Below are positions 25,267 to 33,781 of a stretch of DNA of 64,000 nucleotides, in pieces (position 1 is the stretch's first letter; the number at the start of each line of letters is the position of its first letter). Position numbers and translations under genes: made by a program. The DNA comes from Streptomyces macrolidinus (GTDB lineage Bacteria; Actinomycetota; Actinomycetes; Streptomycetales; Streptomycetaceae), in assembly GCF_023887685.1 (NCBI RefSeq), contig NZ_JAMWMR010000019.1, positions 79,891 to 143,890 of the forward strand, written 5' to 3'. The notes under the pieces were generated by a model that did not search any database, was not told where the DNA came from, and saw nothing but the letters and a program-made list of their open reading frames with translations.

Positions 25267-25285
25267 CTGTGACTGATCGTCACAG
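25267..25285. promoter_or_regulatory. candidate BldD operator upstream of bldC
   Basis: CTGTGAC (25267-25273) and GTCACAG (25279-25285) are perfect inverted 7-mers around TGATC. The core TGAC-N5-GTCA matches the outer half-sites of the palindromic BldD consensus as I remember it (TnAC-N5-GTnA), while the central C/G pair of the consensus is missing. bldC is a known BldD target in Streptomyces. The site is 240 bases before bldC. Confidence 0.5.
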
Positions 25286-25524
25286 TGGCGTGACTGTCCG
25301 CTATGGCATGGTCCATCGGCTTCCGTCGCTGATGAACACCTGGGAGGGCAATTCCATCGGTTTGGCCGACGCGGCTGGACGGATGGTGTAGTTGTAGTGC
25401 CGAGGACAAGCCGTTCGTCCTATAACCGACTCGACTCGCGTCCGCCATATCGGGCAACGCGGGTCAAGGTGCAGAATTTAGAGGAAAGAACCGAGAAGGT
25501 TCGGTTCTCCCGAGGAGGCCGCTC

Positions 25525-25731
25525 ATGACAGCTCGCACCCCTGATGCCGAGCCGCTGCTGACCCCGGCTGAGGTCGCCACGATGTTCCGCGTCGACCCCA
25601 AGACGGTCACGCGGTGGGCGAAGGCCGGCAAGCTCACGTCGATCCGTACGCTCGGCGGCCACCGCCGCTACCGCGAGGCCGAGGTTCGCGCCCTGCTGGC
25701 GGGTATCCCGCAGCAGCGCAGCGAGGCCTGA
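25525..25731 (+). CDS. bldC: developmental regulator BldC (MerR-like)
   Basis: BldC is a small MerR-type DNA-binding protein without an effector domain. In Streptomyces it delays the switch from vegetative growth to sporulation and binds direct repeats cooperatively. The 68-aa product is essentially one winged helix-turn-helix: LLTPAEVATMFRVDPKTVTR (about 11-30) and WAKAGKLTSIRTLGGHRRY (about 31-49). ATG 25525 follows CGAGGAGGCCGCTC, a strong ribosome-binding site. It is monocistronic with a strong terminator 135 bases after the stop. Confidence 0.97.
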   Translation: MTARTPDAEPLLTPAEVATMFRVDPKTVTRWAKAGKLTSIRTLGGHRRYREAEVRALLAGIPQQRSEA

Positions 25732-25866
25732 ACAACTGCATAACCGGACATACCGTCAGACCCCCCAATCTGCCGGGCCGTCCGACCACAGCTCCAACTG
25801 ACGCGGGTTCTGCCCCAACAGAGCCCTCCCCCGAGGTCATCTGAGGCACGACAAGGGTGCGTCATC

Positions 25867-25906
25867 GATCGCGCTGGACTCCGCCGGGTCCAGCGCGATC
25901 TTTTTT
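25867..25906 (+). terminator. intrinsic terminator after bldC
   Basis: GATCGCGCTGGAC (25867-25879) pairs perfectly with GTCCAGCGCGATC (25888-25900), 13 bp with an 8-base loop, followed by TTTTTT (25901-25906). It is the only classical U-tailed terminator in the window. Confidence 0.95.
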
Positions 25907-26220
25907 GTTGCCCCGCCCACCCCCGTCAGCCCCGTTTCATGAGCGGCCCTGTGGAGGTCTGGGGAGGGGTGTCGGATCTGTTGTGCGGGGCCCTCGGGTG
26001 AGGTGCAATTGCACATATTAAATTGACCCTTTGTAGGCGGGGTGTAAGGACCGCGGTTCCTCAAAGTTATGTCGTGACACCCGTCACATGCCTGGGTTCT
26101 TGTTGCGCTCATGCTCTCTTTGCTAGAGGAACACGCTTACGTGGAACGGGTGTTGGGGGAATCGGCGCGCACGCCCGGAGGCGGCCGGGCGCGAGTTTCG
26201 GACGACCTGGAGGGCCTCTG
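25907..26220. other. gap after bldC with a palindrome and an AT-rich promoter-like patch
   Basis: GTGCAATTGCAC at 26003-26014 is a perfect 12-bp palindrome. It is followed by an AT-rich stretch and TTGACC at 26023-26028. No strong -10 at 17 bases and no downstream gene on this strand are visible. The TTGACC would point away from the 66-aa minus-strand gene, toward a possible unannotated transcript. Confidence 0.35.
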
Positions 26221-26421
26221 TCACGCCTGGGAGGCTCCGGCGGGGCTCTCGTCCACGAAGACCGCCTCCGGGCTCTCCTCGCCGTACGAGGCCGGTTCCG
26301 TCGCCAGGAGCTGTAGCCGGCGGCAGACCGCGCAGTGCCATGTCACATGACGGAGGCCGGAAGCGGCGGCCAGATGGGCGCGGAGCAGAGCACGCGTCTT
26401 GTGCCGAACGGACGTCGCCAT
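26221..26421 (-). CDS. 66-aa Cys-motif hypothetical protein
   Basis: This short protein begins MATSVRHKTRALLRAHLAAA and has a compact HCAVCRRLQLL motif near residues 29-39, followed by an acidic tail (GEESPEAVFVDES). The single CxxC plus neighbouring His could bind a metal, perhaps as a dimer. I chose ATG 26421 because AGGAGGTG sits 5 bases upstream, a near-perfect ribosome-binding site. The open frame continues upstream through the tRNA-Asp terminator and is not coding there. It lies between bldC and tRNA-Asp. Function is unknown. Confidence 0.72.
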   Translation of the reverse strand: MATSVRHKTRALLRAHLAAASGLRHVTWHCAVCRRLQLLATEPASYGEESPEAVFVDESPAGASQA

Positions 26422-26557
26422 ACGCCACCTCCTGGGCTCGAACAGCCCTTTGGCCCTGGCTTCCGGGGTACCGGGGGAATGTGACGCCGTCAAGTCCCAC
26501 GGCGCCCGGCGGCGAGCGGACCGCGGCAGCCGTGCGCGGATGTCCGCGAGCACGAAG

Positions 26558-26586
26558 AAGCCCCGCATCTTCAAGATGCGGGGCTT
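26558..26586 (-). terminator. terminator of tRNA-Asp
   Basis: AAGCCCCGCATCTT (26558-26571) is inverted as AAGATGCGGGGCTT (26573-26586). On the minus strand CTTCTTCG follows. It lies 5 bases after the tRNA 3' end. Confidence 0.8.
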
Positions 26587-26591
26587 TGCTG

Positions 26592-26666
26592 CGGTCCTGA
26601 CGGGATTTGAACCCGCGGCCTCCACCTTGACAGGGTGGCGAGCACTCCAAACTGCTCCACAGGACC
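26592..26666 (-). tRNA. tRNA-Asp (GTC anticodon), copy 1, CCA not encoded
   Basis: Minus strand: acceptor GGTCCTG/CAGGACC, D-arm GGAGCAGTTTGGAGTGCTC, anticodon loop CTGTCAA (GTC), T-loop TTCAAAT and discriminator G. The next bases are CAG, so CCA is not encoded. It is identical to 31508-31582. Confidence 0.96.
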
Positions 26667-26710
26667 AGGTTTCGCGGCGCGGATCGTGCGGTGCGCTGCG
26701 AGAAGAGACT

Positions 26711-26754
26711 GTACAGGAGGGTGAGCCCTTGGGTCGAACTCACCCAACGTGTAC
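26711..26754 (-). terminator. hairpin downstream of hrpA
   Basis: GTACA...TGTAC outer arms (26711-26715, 26750-26754) enclose GGGTGAG/CTCACCC (7 bp). It lies 20 bases after the hrpA stop. Confidence 0.6.
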
Positions 26755-26774
26755 CGTCCGTCACCCGGTGGCCG

Positions 26775-29700
26775 TCACGGCGCGGCGGCGTCGATCGCCT
26801 TCACGATGCGCTTGTCCGAGACCGGATACGCGGTGCCCAACGCGTGCGCGAAGTAGCTGACACGCAGCTCCTCGATCATCCAGCGGATGTCCAGGACCGA
26901 GGAGGGGACGGGGCGGCCCTTGGGCAACTGCTCCAGCAGCCACGCGTACTCGTCCTGCATCTCCTGGACCTTCTCCATGCGCGTGGTGTCCCGCTGGACG
27001 TTCGTCGGCATCTGCTGCACCCGGCGGTCCACGGCGATCAGATAGCGCATCAGGTCGGGCAGGCGCCGCACGCCCACCGCGGTGACGAAGCCGGGCTTCA
27101 CCAGGGCGTCGAGCTGCGCCCGTACGTCCGCCAGGTTCGCCAGCAGCGCCGGGCTCCGTACGGCCTTCAGACGGCGCTCACAGGACTGCCAGGCGGCCAG
27201 TACCTGCTGCACCTGCCCGACCGTGCGCACCGTCATGTCGACGATCTCCGCGCGCACCCGGTCGTACAGCTTCCGGTACGACTCCTCGTCCCAGGCGGGT
27301 CCCCCGAAGTCCGCGATCAGCCGGTCCGCCGCCGCCATCGCGCAGTCGTCGAACAGGGCCTGGATCGAGCCGTGCGGGTTCGCCGACAGACCGAGCTTCT
27401 GGGCGTTCGTCAGCTTCTCGGACGCGAACTTCGCAGGGTTCACCGGGATGTTCCGCAGGATCAGCCGTCGCGTGCCCTGCCACATGGCCTGCGCCTGCTC
27501 CTCCTCCGTGTCGAAGAGGCGTACGGAGACCGTGTCGCCGTCGTCGACCAGCGCCGGGTACGCCTTCACCGGCTGGCCCGCGCGCCGTGTTTCGAAGACA
27601 CGGGTCAGTGAGCCGATCGTCCAGTCCGTCAGGCCCGTACGCTCCAGCGACTCACCGCCCTGTCGCTCGGCCGTGGCCGCCGCGGCCTGCGAGAGCGCCT
27701 TGCGCGCCTTCGGCTTCAGCTTGAGCTTCAGGGCCGTGAGGTCCTTGTCCTCGGCGAGCTTGCGGCGCCGCTCGTCGACGATCCGGAACGTGACCGTGAG
27801 GTGGTCGGGCACCTTCGACCAGTCGAAGTCGGCCGCCTCGAACGGCACGCCGACCATCCGTCTCAGCTCCCGCGCCATCGCCACCGTCAGCGGCTCCTGA
27901 GCGGACTGCGCCTGGCCGTCGGCCTCCGGAGCCGACGCCTTCTCCAGGAACGCCTTCGCGTAGTTCGGCGCCGGGACGTAGTTGCGGCGGACGGGCTTGG
28001 GCAGGGAGCGGATCAGCTCCGTGACCAGTTCCTCGCGCAACCCCGGGATCTGCCAGTCGAAGCCCTCGTCCGTGACCTGGTTGAGGACCTGCAAGGGGAT
28101 GTGGACGGTCACACCGTCCGCGTCCGCGCCGGGCTCGAACTGGTAGGTGACCTTGAACTTCAGCCGGCCCTGCCGCCAGGAGTCGGGGTAGTCGTCCTTG
28201 GTGACCGCGCCCGCCTTCTCGTTGATGAGCATCTCGCGCTCGAAGTCGAGGAAGTCGGGCTGCTCATGGCGCTTGTGCTTCCACCAGGAGTCGAAGTGGG
28301 CGCCGGACACGACGTGTTCGGGCACCCGCTGGTCGTAGAAGTCGAACAGCGTCTCGTCGTCGACCAGGATGTCCCGGCGCCGGGCGCGGTGCTCCAACTC
28401 CTCGACCTCGGTGAGGAGTCTGCGGTTCGCGGCGAAGAACTTGTGGTGCGTGCGCCAGTCGCCCTCGACGAGTGCGTTACGGATGAACAGCTCGCGGCTC
28501 GCCTCCGGGTCGATACGCCCGTAGTTCACCTTCCGCTGGGCGACGATCGGAACGCCGTACAGCGTCACCTTCTCGTACGCCATCACGGCCGCCTGGTCCT
28601 TCTCCCAGTGCGGTTCGCTGTACGTCCGCTTCAGCAGATGACCGGCGAGCGGCTCCACCCACTCGGGCTCGATCTTCGCGTTGACGCGCGCCCACAGCCG
28701 GGACGTCTCCACCAGCTCGGCGGACATCACGAAGCGCGGCGGCTTCCTGAAGAGGGACGACCCAGGGAAGATCGCGAACTTGGCGTTGCGGGCGCCCACG
28801 TACTCGTTGCGTCCGCCGTCCTTGCGGGCGCCGGCCCCGGAGTCCTTGGGCTCCTTCACGTCCTTCAGCCCGATGTGCGAGAGCAGCCCGGCGAGGAGCG
28901 AGATGTGGACGCGGTCGCCCGGAGCGTCCTCCTCGTTCAGGTGCATGCCCATCTGCTTGGCGACGGTGCGCAGTTGGGTGTAGATGTCCTGCCATTCGCG
29001 GATGCGCAGGAAGTTCAGGTACTCCTGCTTGCACATCCGGCGGAACGACGACGAGCCGCGCTCCTTCTGCTGCTCGCGGATGTACCGCCACAGATTGAGA
29101 TAGGCGAGGAAGTCGCTGGTCTCTTCCTTGAAGCGGGCGTGCTGCTGGTCGGCCTGGGCCTGCTTGTCGGAGGGGCGTTCCCGCGGGTCCTGGATGGACA
29201 GCGCGGCGGCGATGACCATGACCTCGCGGACACAGCCGTTGCGCTCGGCCTCCAGGACCATCCGCGCGAGGCGGGGGTCCACCGGCAGTTGGGCGAGCTT
29301 GCGGCCGGTGTCCGTGAGCCGCTTGCGCGGGTCCTTCTCCGCCGGGTCCAACGCGCCCAGTTCCTGGAGGAGTTGGATGCCGTCGCGGATGTTGCGGTGG
29401 TCCGGCGGGTCAATGAAGGGGAACTTCTCGATGTCGCCGAGACCGGCCGCGGTCATCTGGAGGATGACGGAGGCGAGGTTCGTCCGGAGGATCTCCGCGT
29501 CCGTGAACTCGGGCCGGGTCGCGAAGTCGTCCTCGCTGTACAGACGGATGCAGATACCGTCCGACGTACGGCCGCAGCGGCCCTTGCGCTGGTTGGCGCT
29601 CGCCTGGGACACCGGCTCGATGGGCAGGCGCTGGACCTTGGTGCGGTGGCTGTAGCGCGAGATACGGGCGAAGCCGGGGTCGATGACGTACTTGATGCCC

Positions 29701-30779
29701 GGGACGGTCAGCGAGGTCTCGGCCACGTTGGTGGCCAGGACGATCCTGCGGCCCGTGTGCTGCTGGAAGACACGGTGCTGCTCGGCGTGCGAGAGCCGGG
29801 CGTACAGGGGCAGCACCTCGGTGAACCGGTACTGCTTCTTGATCAGCGCGTCGGCCGTGTCGCGGATCTCCCGCTCACCGGAGAGGAAGACGAGGATGTC
29901 GCCCTTGCCCTCGCCCATGAGTTCCTCGACGGCGTCCGTGATCGCGGTGATCTGGTCGCGGTCGGCGTCGTCGCCGTTCTCCTCCAGGAGCGGGCGGTAG
30001 CGCACCTCGACGGGGTAGGTACGACCGCTGACCTCGATGATCGGCGCGTCGCCGAAGTGCCGCGAGAAGCGCTCGGGGTCGATCGTGGCCGAGGTGATGA
30101 CGACCTTGAGATCCGGGCGCCGGGGCAGGAGCTGGGCCAGGTAGCCGAGCAGGAAGTCGATGTTGAGGGACCGCTCGTGGGCCTCGTCGATGATGATCGT
30201 GTCGTAGGCGCGCAGCTCGCGGTCCGTCTGGATCTCGGCGAGCAGGATGCCGTCCGTCATCAGCTTGACGAAGGTGGCGTCGGGGTTCACCTGGTCGGTG
30301 AAGCGCACCTTCCAGCCGACGGCCTCGCCGAGGGGCGTGTCCAGCTCCTCGGCCACGCGCTCGGCGACCGTCCGGGCGGCGATACGGCGGGGCTGGGTGT
30401 GACCGATCATGCCCCGCACGCCACGGCCGAGTTCCAGACAGATCTTGGGGATCTGCGTGGTCTTGCCGGAGCCGGTCTCGCCCGCCACGATCACGACCTG
30501 GTGGTCGCGGATGGCGTCGGCGATGGCGTCCTTCCGCTGGCTGACGGGAAGCTGCTCGGGGTACGTGACGGCCGGGACGCGGGCGGCACGCCCGGCGATC
30601 CTGTCCTCGGCCTTGACGACCTCCGCCTCGATCTCGGCGAGTACGGCGGTCCGGGCCTCGGGCTTGCGGATCTTGCGTGCGCCTTCGAGCCTGCGGCCGA
30701 GACGGTGCGCGTCGCGCAGGGACAGCTCGGTCAGGCGGCGGGCGAGGGTGCCGAGGGCGGGGGCGGGATGCGTAGACAT
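26775..30779 (-). CDS. hrpA: ATP-dependent RNA helicase HrpA
   Basis: HrpA is a DEAH-box RNA helicase acting on mRNA and ribosomes in the cytoplasm. The 1334-aa product matches the full bacterial family length. Walker A GETGSGKTT is near residue 97, TQPRRIAARTVAERV is motif Ia, DEAH of IIIDEAHERS is near 200 and SATID is motif III. GRCGR with AETSLTVPGI covers motifs V-VI. The HA2/OB region and the long HrpA-specific C-terminal domain (DUF3418, with WQIPGLREELVTELIRSLPK) follow. ATG 30779 gives MSTHPAPALGTLARRL. The gene lies between two identical tRNA-Asp genes on the same strand. Confidence 0.96.
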   Translation of the reverse strand: MSTHPAPALGTLARRLTELSLRDAHRLGRRLEGARKIRKPEARTAVLAEIEAEVVKAEDRIAGRAARVPAVTYPEQLPVSQRKDAIADAIRDHQVVIVAGETGSGKTTQIPKICLELGRGVRGMIGHTQPRRIAARTVAERVAEELDTPLGEAVGWKVRFTDQVNPDATFVKLMTDGILLAEIQTDRELRAYDTIIIDEAHERSLNIDFLLGYLAQLLPRRPDLKVVITSATIDPERFSRHFGDAPIIEVSGRTYPVEVRYRPLLEENGDDADRDQITAITDAVEELMGEGKGDILVFLSGEREIRDTADALIKKQYRFTEVLPLYARLSHAEQHRVFQQHTGRRIVLATNVAETSLTVPGIKYVIDPGFARISRYSHRTKVQRLPIEPVSQASANQRKGRCGRTSDGICIRLYSEDDFATRPEFTDAEILRTNLASVILQMTAAGLGDIEKFPFIDPPDHRNIRDGIQLLQELGALDPAEKDPRKRLTDTGRKLAQLPVDPRLARMVLEAERNGCVREVMVIAAALSIQDPRERPSDKQAQADQQHARFKEETSDFLAYLNLWRYIREQQKERGSSSFRRMCKQEYLNFLRIREWQDIYTQLRTVAKQMGMHLNEEDAPGDRVHISLLAGLLSHIGLKDVKEPKDSGAGARKDGGRNEYVGARNAKFAIFPGSSLFRKPPRFVMSAELVETSRLWARVNAKIEPEWVEPLAGHLLKRTYSEPHWEKDQAAVMAYEKVTLYGVPIVAQRKVNYGRIDPEASRELFIRNALVEGDWRTHHKFFAANRRLLTEVEELEHRARRRDILVDDETLFDFYDQRVPEHVVSGAHFDSWWKHKRHEQPDFLDFEREMLINEKAGAVTKDDYPDSWRQGRLKFKVTYQFEPGADADGVTVHIPLQVLNQVTDEGFDWQIPGLREELVTELIRSLPKPVRRNYVPAPNYAKAFLEKASAPEADGQAQSAQEPLTVAMARELRRMVGVPFEAADFDWSKVPDHLTVTFRIVDERRRKLAEDKDLTALKLKLKPKARKALSQAAAATAERQGGESLERTGLTDWTIGSLTRVFETRRAGQPVKAYPALVDDGDTVSVRLFDTEEEQAQAMWQGTRRLILRNIPVNPAKFASEKLTNAQKLGLSANPHGSIQALFDDCAMAAADRLIADFGGPAWDEESYRKLYDRVRAEIVDMTVRTVGQVQQVLAAWQSCERRLKAVRSPALLANLADVRAQLDALVKPGFVTAVGVRRLPDLMRYLIAVDRRVQQMPTNVQRDTTRMEKVQEMQDEYAWLLEQLPKGRPVPSSVLDIRWMIEELRVSYFAHALGTAYPVSDKRIVKAIDAAAP

Positions 30780-30883
30780 ACGCGGTCCAGGATCTCACCT
30801 CGGCGAAATTCCTGGCTAACGATTTGCCTCCGGCGGTTCGGCGGGTCGCCTCTGCGGCCCTCGGGGCGGGCGACCGCGTGCGC

Positions 30884-31195
30884 TCAGCCGCCGCTCGGCT
30901 GCTGCGGGACCGGAGGCGCGGGCTGCTCGCGGGGCGCCCTGTCCTGCGTCATCGCGGTGGCGGTGTTGGAGACGGCCTTGATGCCCAGGTATGCGGTGGT
31001 CATCCCGCTCATCGCGGTGAAGGCCGCGCTGAGCACGCCCACGATCACCGACTTGTCGCCGTCCAGCCGCCAGACACCGAAGATCACGATCCCGGCGATC
31101 GCGACATTGCTGATGATGACCGCGAGTAAGCCGTAGCGGGCGCGGTCCTTCTCCATCTCGACAGCTCCGGCGAGTTTCACCTGATCCCGGCGCAT
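30884..31195 (-). CDS. small two-helix membrane protein
   Basis: The 103-aa product has two predicted membrane helices: YGLLAVIISNVAIAGIVIFG (about 21-40) and VIVGVLSAAFTAMSGMTTAYL (about 50-70). They are separated by a short charged loop (WRLDGDK) and followed by a cytoplasmic-like Pro/Gln-rich tail. ATG 31195 has GGGGGAATC just upstream. Topology is holin-like but size and context give no phage link. Function is unknown. Confidence 0.75.
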   Translation of the reverse strand: MRRDQVKLAGAVEMEKDRARYGLLAVIISNVAIAGIVIFGVWRLDGDKSVIVGVLSAAFTAMSGMTTAYLGIKAVSNTATAMTQDRAPREQPAPPVPQQPSGG

Positions 31196-31369
31196 GATTC
31201 CCCCGTTCGAACGATTGCGTCGACCTGCTCGAACGTAGCGGCCGGGAGAGGACATGCCAAGGAGCGACGGGACACGCGACACGACCTGCGATACGACGTG
31301 TGACGTGACCTCGGTACGACCTCGGCACGACCTTGGATACGAGCTTCGAAACGCGAGCTTCGGTACGAC
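31196..31369. repeat. short degenerate repeats upstream of the 31195 gene
   Basis: From about 31262 to 31369 the sequence cycles through variants of an ~11-base phrase such as GACCTCGGTAC, GACCTCGGCAC and GACCTTGGATAC, then ACGAGCTTCG and GCGAGCTTCG. No gene is visible. Confidence 0.45.
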
Positions 31370-31401
31370 GAAAGCCCCATCCCGCAAGGGATGAGGCTTT
31401 C
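31370..31401 (-). terminator. terminator of the tRNA-Glu/Asp/Phe cluster
   Basis: GAAAGCC plus CATCCC pair with GGGATG plus GGCTTTC (31370-31383 with 31388-31401), interrupted by a single-base mismatch, loop GCAA. It is 8 bases after tRNA-Phe. Confidence 0.85.
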
Positions 31402-31409
31402 ATCAACGG

Positions 31410-31483
31410 TGGCTGGGGCCGGGGTCGAACCGGCGACCTTCCGCTTTTCAGGCGGACGCTCGTACCAACTGAGCTACCCAGCC
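31410..31483 (-). tRNA. tRNA-Phe (GAA anticodon)
   Basis: Minus strand: GGCTGGGTAGCTCAGTTGG, anticodon loop CTGAAAA (GAA), T-loop TTCGACC, acceptor CCCAGCC and discriminator A. CCA is not encoded. Last gene of a minus-strand Glu-Asp-Phe tRNA cluster. Confidence 0.97.
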
Positions 31484-31507
31484 AAGAGGTTTCACGTGAA
31501 ACCTCAG

Positions 31508-31582
31508 CGGTCCTGACGGGATTTGAACCCGCGGCCTCCACCTTGACAGGGTGGCGAGCACTCCAAACTGCTCCACAGGACC
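31508..31582 (-). tRNA. tRNA-Asp (GTC anticodon), copy 2
   Basis: Identical in sequence to the copy at 26592-26666. Anticodon loop CTGTCAA. Middle gene of the tRNA cluster. Confidence 0.97.
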
Positions 31583-31619
31583 AAGCGTTGTGTACGACAG
31601 TGTCGCACACGGTTGTGCG

Positions 31620-31692
31620 TGCCCCCAACGGGATTCGAACCCGTGCTACCGCCTTGAAAGGGCGGCGTCCTAGGCCGCTAGACGATGAGGGC
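31620..31692 (-). tRNA. tRNA-Glu (TTC anticodon)
   Basis: Minus strand: GCCCTCATCGTCTAGCGGCC, anticodon loop CTTTCAA (TTC), T-loop TTCGAAT, acceptor TGGGGGC with discriminator A. First gene of the cluster. CCA is not encoded. Confidence 0.97.
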
Positions 31693-31772
31693 TATCGGCC
31701 CGCCTGCGCGCTTCTCAGCGCGTCGGGGACGTGAGAAGCATATGGGATGGGGGGAGGGTTCGCCAAAACGGT

Positions 31773-33344
31773 TTAGGGGGCGGGCGTCCGGGGTGTGCCG
31801 GAGCGGTCCCGGGGCGCGGGTGTCGGGTGTGCGCCCGGCTGGTTCTCCCTGGGCAGGTGGCGGGTCACCTCCGCCGCCGTGAGGCCCAGTCCGCCGAGCT
31901 TGATCTCGTCCCAGGCCTGGAGGCGGCGGGTGTCCCGGTCCAGGTAGAGGATCGAGGCCTCGATGGGGTCCGGGTCGTCGTCCTCGACCGCGCGCAGTCC
32001 GCTGCCGCCCGTCGAGCCCTCGATGCGCAGCCGGGTGCCGTACGGCATGACCTCCATCGTCTCCCGGTGCAGATGGCCGGCCAGCACCAGGGGCACCTCG
32101 CCGTCCGTCTCGCGGGCGGCCGTCGGCTCATGGGCGATCGCGATGTCGACGGGCGTCCCGGCGGCCTTCTGGTCGCTCAGGGCGGAGGCCAGGCGGGCGC
32201 CCGCCAGCTCTTCGGCGCGGGCGCCGCCGGGCGCGGACGAGCGGTCGGGGGTGAACTGCGGGTCGCCGATCCCGGCGAAGCGCAGGCCCGCGAGGGTGAT
32301 CGCCCTGCCGTCGTCCAGCACATGGACGTTCTTCATGCGCTCCAGGTAGCGCTGGGTGGTGCGGGAGTCGTGGTTGCCGCGGACCCATACGTACGGGGCG
32401 CCCAGATCCTCGACCGGGTCCAGGAAGCCGTTCTCCGCCGCCGTTCCGTGGTCCATGGTGTCGCCCGAGTCGACGATCACGTTCACGCGGTACTGCCGCG
32501 CCAGCGACGCGATGATCTTCCAGCTCGCCGGGTTGAGATGGATGTCCGAGACATGCAGGACCCGGATCGTCGTGGGGTCGGGTTCGTACGCGGGGAGGGT
32601 GGACGTGGCGTCGTACAGCTTCGTCACGTTGGTCACCAGGCGCGCCAACTCCTGCTGGTAGACGTCGAATTCGGTGACGATGCTGCGCGCGTTGCCGACC
32701 AGGGAGGGGGCGGAGGAGAGCAGGCCCGAGAACCTCGGCTCCAGGACCGAGGCGGGATTCCAGGTGGCGTACGCCGTGGTGCCCGAGGCGGTGAGGAGTG
32801 CGAGGGCCAGGCCGCCCGCGGTCAAGGCGCGGCGCGGGCGGCGGTAGACCACGAGGCCGAGCGCGGTGGCGCCGAAGACCACCGCGACACAGGAGCGCAC
32901 GGCGAGATCGAGGGTGCCGTGCTCCACGTCGTGGGTGACCTCCTGCTGGAGGCCGGAGAGCCGCTCGGGGTGGTCGACCAGCGCCTGGGCGCGGACCGGG
33001 TCGAGTTGGTCGACGTTGACGTCGAGGCGGACGGGGGCCTGGTGGCTGTCCAGCCGCAGCGCGCCGAGCGGGGAGACGTTGATCTTCGTGCCGCCGGTGA
33101 GGGAGGGGCGCAGGGTCATGGTGGTGTCCATCGGGCCCACCGGGACGCGTACGTCGCCCACGATCAGCAGACCGAGCCAGGCGCCCAGCAGCACGACGCC
33201 GACCATGCCGAGCGCGTCGAGCCAGGGGTGGGGCCGGGGGACGAGTGAGGTGGCGGGCGGCGGGCGCCGTGAGCGGTGGCGCCGGGCGAGGGCACGCGCC
33301 GCCTCGAGCAGGCGGCGCGGGGCTGCGGCGAGGACGCTGGCCAT
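31773..33344 (-). CDS. membrane-anchored metallophosphoesterase
   Basis: The 523-aa protein has membrane segments near residues 47-65 (VGVVLLGAWLGLLIVG), ~150-165 and ~175-195. A calcineurin-like phosphoesterase domain follows. Its metal-binding blocks are VSDIHLN (near 260), VIVDSGDTMDH (near 285), VWVRGNHDS (near 313), AHEPTAA and LAGHLHRE (near 420). All five metallophosphatase motifs are intact, so it should be catalytic, with the active domain outside or on the membrane surface. Substrate is unknown. ATG 33344 (MASVLAAAPRRLL) is chosen over the longer frame to 33494, which overlaps the divergent zincin gene. Confidence 0.88.
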   Translation of the reverse strand: MASVLAAAPRRLLEAARALARRHRSRRPPPATSLVPRPHPWLDALGMVGVVLLGAWLGLLIVGDVRVPVGPMDTTMTLRPSLTGGTKINVSPLGALRLDSHQAPVRLDVNVDQLDPVRAQALVDHPERLSGLQQEVTHDVEHGTLDLAVRSCVAVVFGATALGLVVYRRPRRALTAGGLALALLTASGTTAYATWNPASVLEPRFSGLLSSAPSLVGNARSIVTEFDVYQQELARLVTNVTKLYDATSTLPAYEPDPTTIRVLHVSDIHLNPASWKIIASLARQYRVNVIVDSGDTMDHGTAAENGFLDPVEDLGAPYVWVRGNHDSRTTQRYLERMKNVHVLDDGRAITLAGLRFAGIGDPQFTPDRSSAPGGARAEELAGARLASALSDQKAAGTPVDIAIAHEPTAARETDGEVPLVLAGHLHRETMEVMPYGTRLRIEGSTGGSGLRAVEDDDPDPIEASILYLDRDTRRLQAWDEIKLGGLGLTAAEVTRHLPRENQPGAHPTPAPRDRSGTPRTPAP

Positions 33345-33430
33345 TGGTCCCGTATGCCCAGTTCCGGGCGCGGCCATGCGGGACGGATTCGCGGCTGCCC
33401 CGCGGACCCGCCGTACCGGACAATGGCCCT

Positions 33431-33781
33431 GTGCTGGAGATGACGCGCGAGGAGTTCGAGGAACTGGTCGCCGAGGCGCTCGACCGGATTCCACCGGAGC
33501 TGACGCGGCTGATGGACAACGTGGCGGTGTTCGTCGAGGACGAGCCGCCCGCCGACGATCCCGACCTGCTCGGGCTCTACGAGGGCACTCCGCTGACGGA
33601 CCGCGGCGAGTGGTACGCGGGCGTGCTGCCGGACCGGATCACGGTCTATCGAGGGCCGACCCTGCGGATGTGCGAGACGCGCGAGGACGTGGTGGCCGAG
33701 ACGGAGGTGACGGTGGTGCACGAGATCGCCCATCACTTCGGGATCGACGACGAGCGGTTGCACGTGCTCGGGTACGGGTGA
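33431..33781 (+). CDS. small zincin-type metallopeptidase family protein
   Basis: The 116-aa product carries HEIAHHFGIDDERL at about residues 96-109, an HExxH zinc motif with a downstream Asp that could be the third ligand. The preceding VYRGPTLRMCETREDVV and N-terminal TREEFEELVAEALDRIP are typical of the small actinobacterial Zincin_1 family. No substrate is known. GTG 33431 is preceded 6 bases upstream by GACAAT, suggesting a nearly leaderless transcript; ATG 33440 is possible. It is divergent from the metallophosphoesterase gene. Confidence 0.86.
   Translation: MLEMTREEFEELVAEALDRIPPELTRLMDNVAVFVEDEPPADDPDLLGLYEGTPLTDRGEWYAGVLPDRITVYRGPTLRMCETREDVVAETEVTVVHEIAHHFGIDDERLHVLGYG

Noticed and set aside
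25267..25285. Crp site (TGTGA-N6-TCACA) upstream of bldC
   Set aside because: The spacing between TGTGA and TCACA is 7, not 6, so a BldD-type reading fits better.
27801..31136. 1111-aa plus-strand ORF antisense to hrpA
   Set aside because: It mirrors hrpA codon bias (Val/Leu/Arg/Asp-rich) and crosses the next gene; hrpA has complete helicase motifs.
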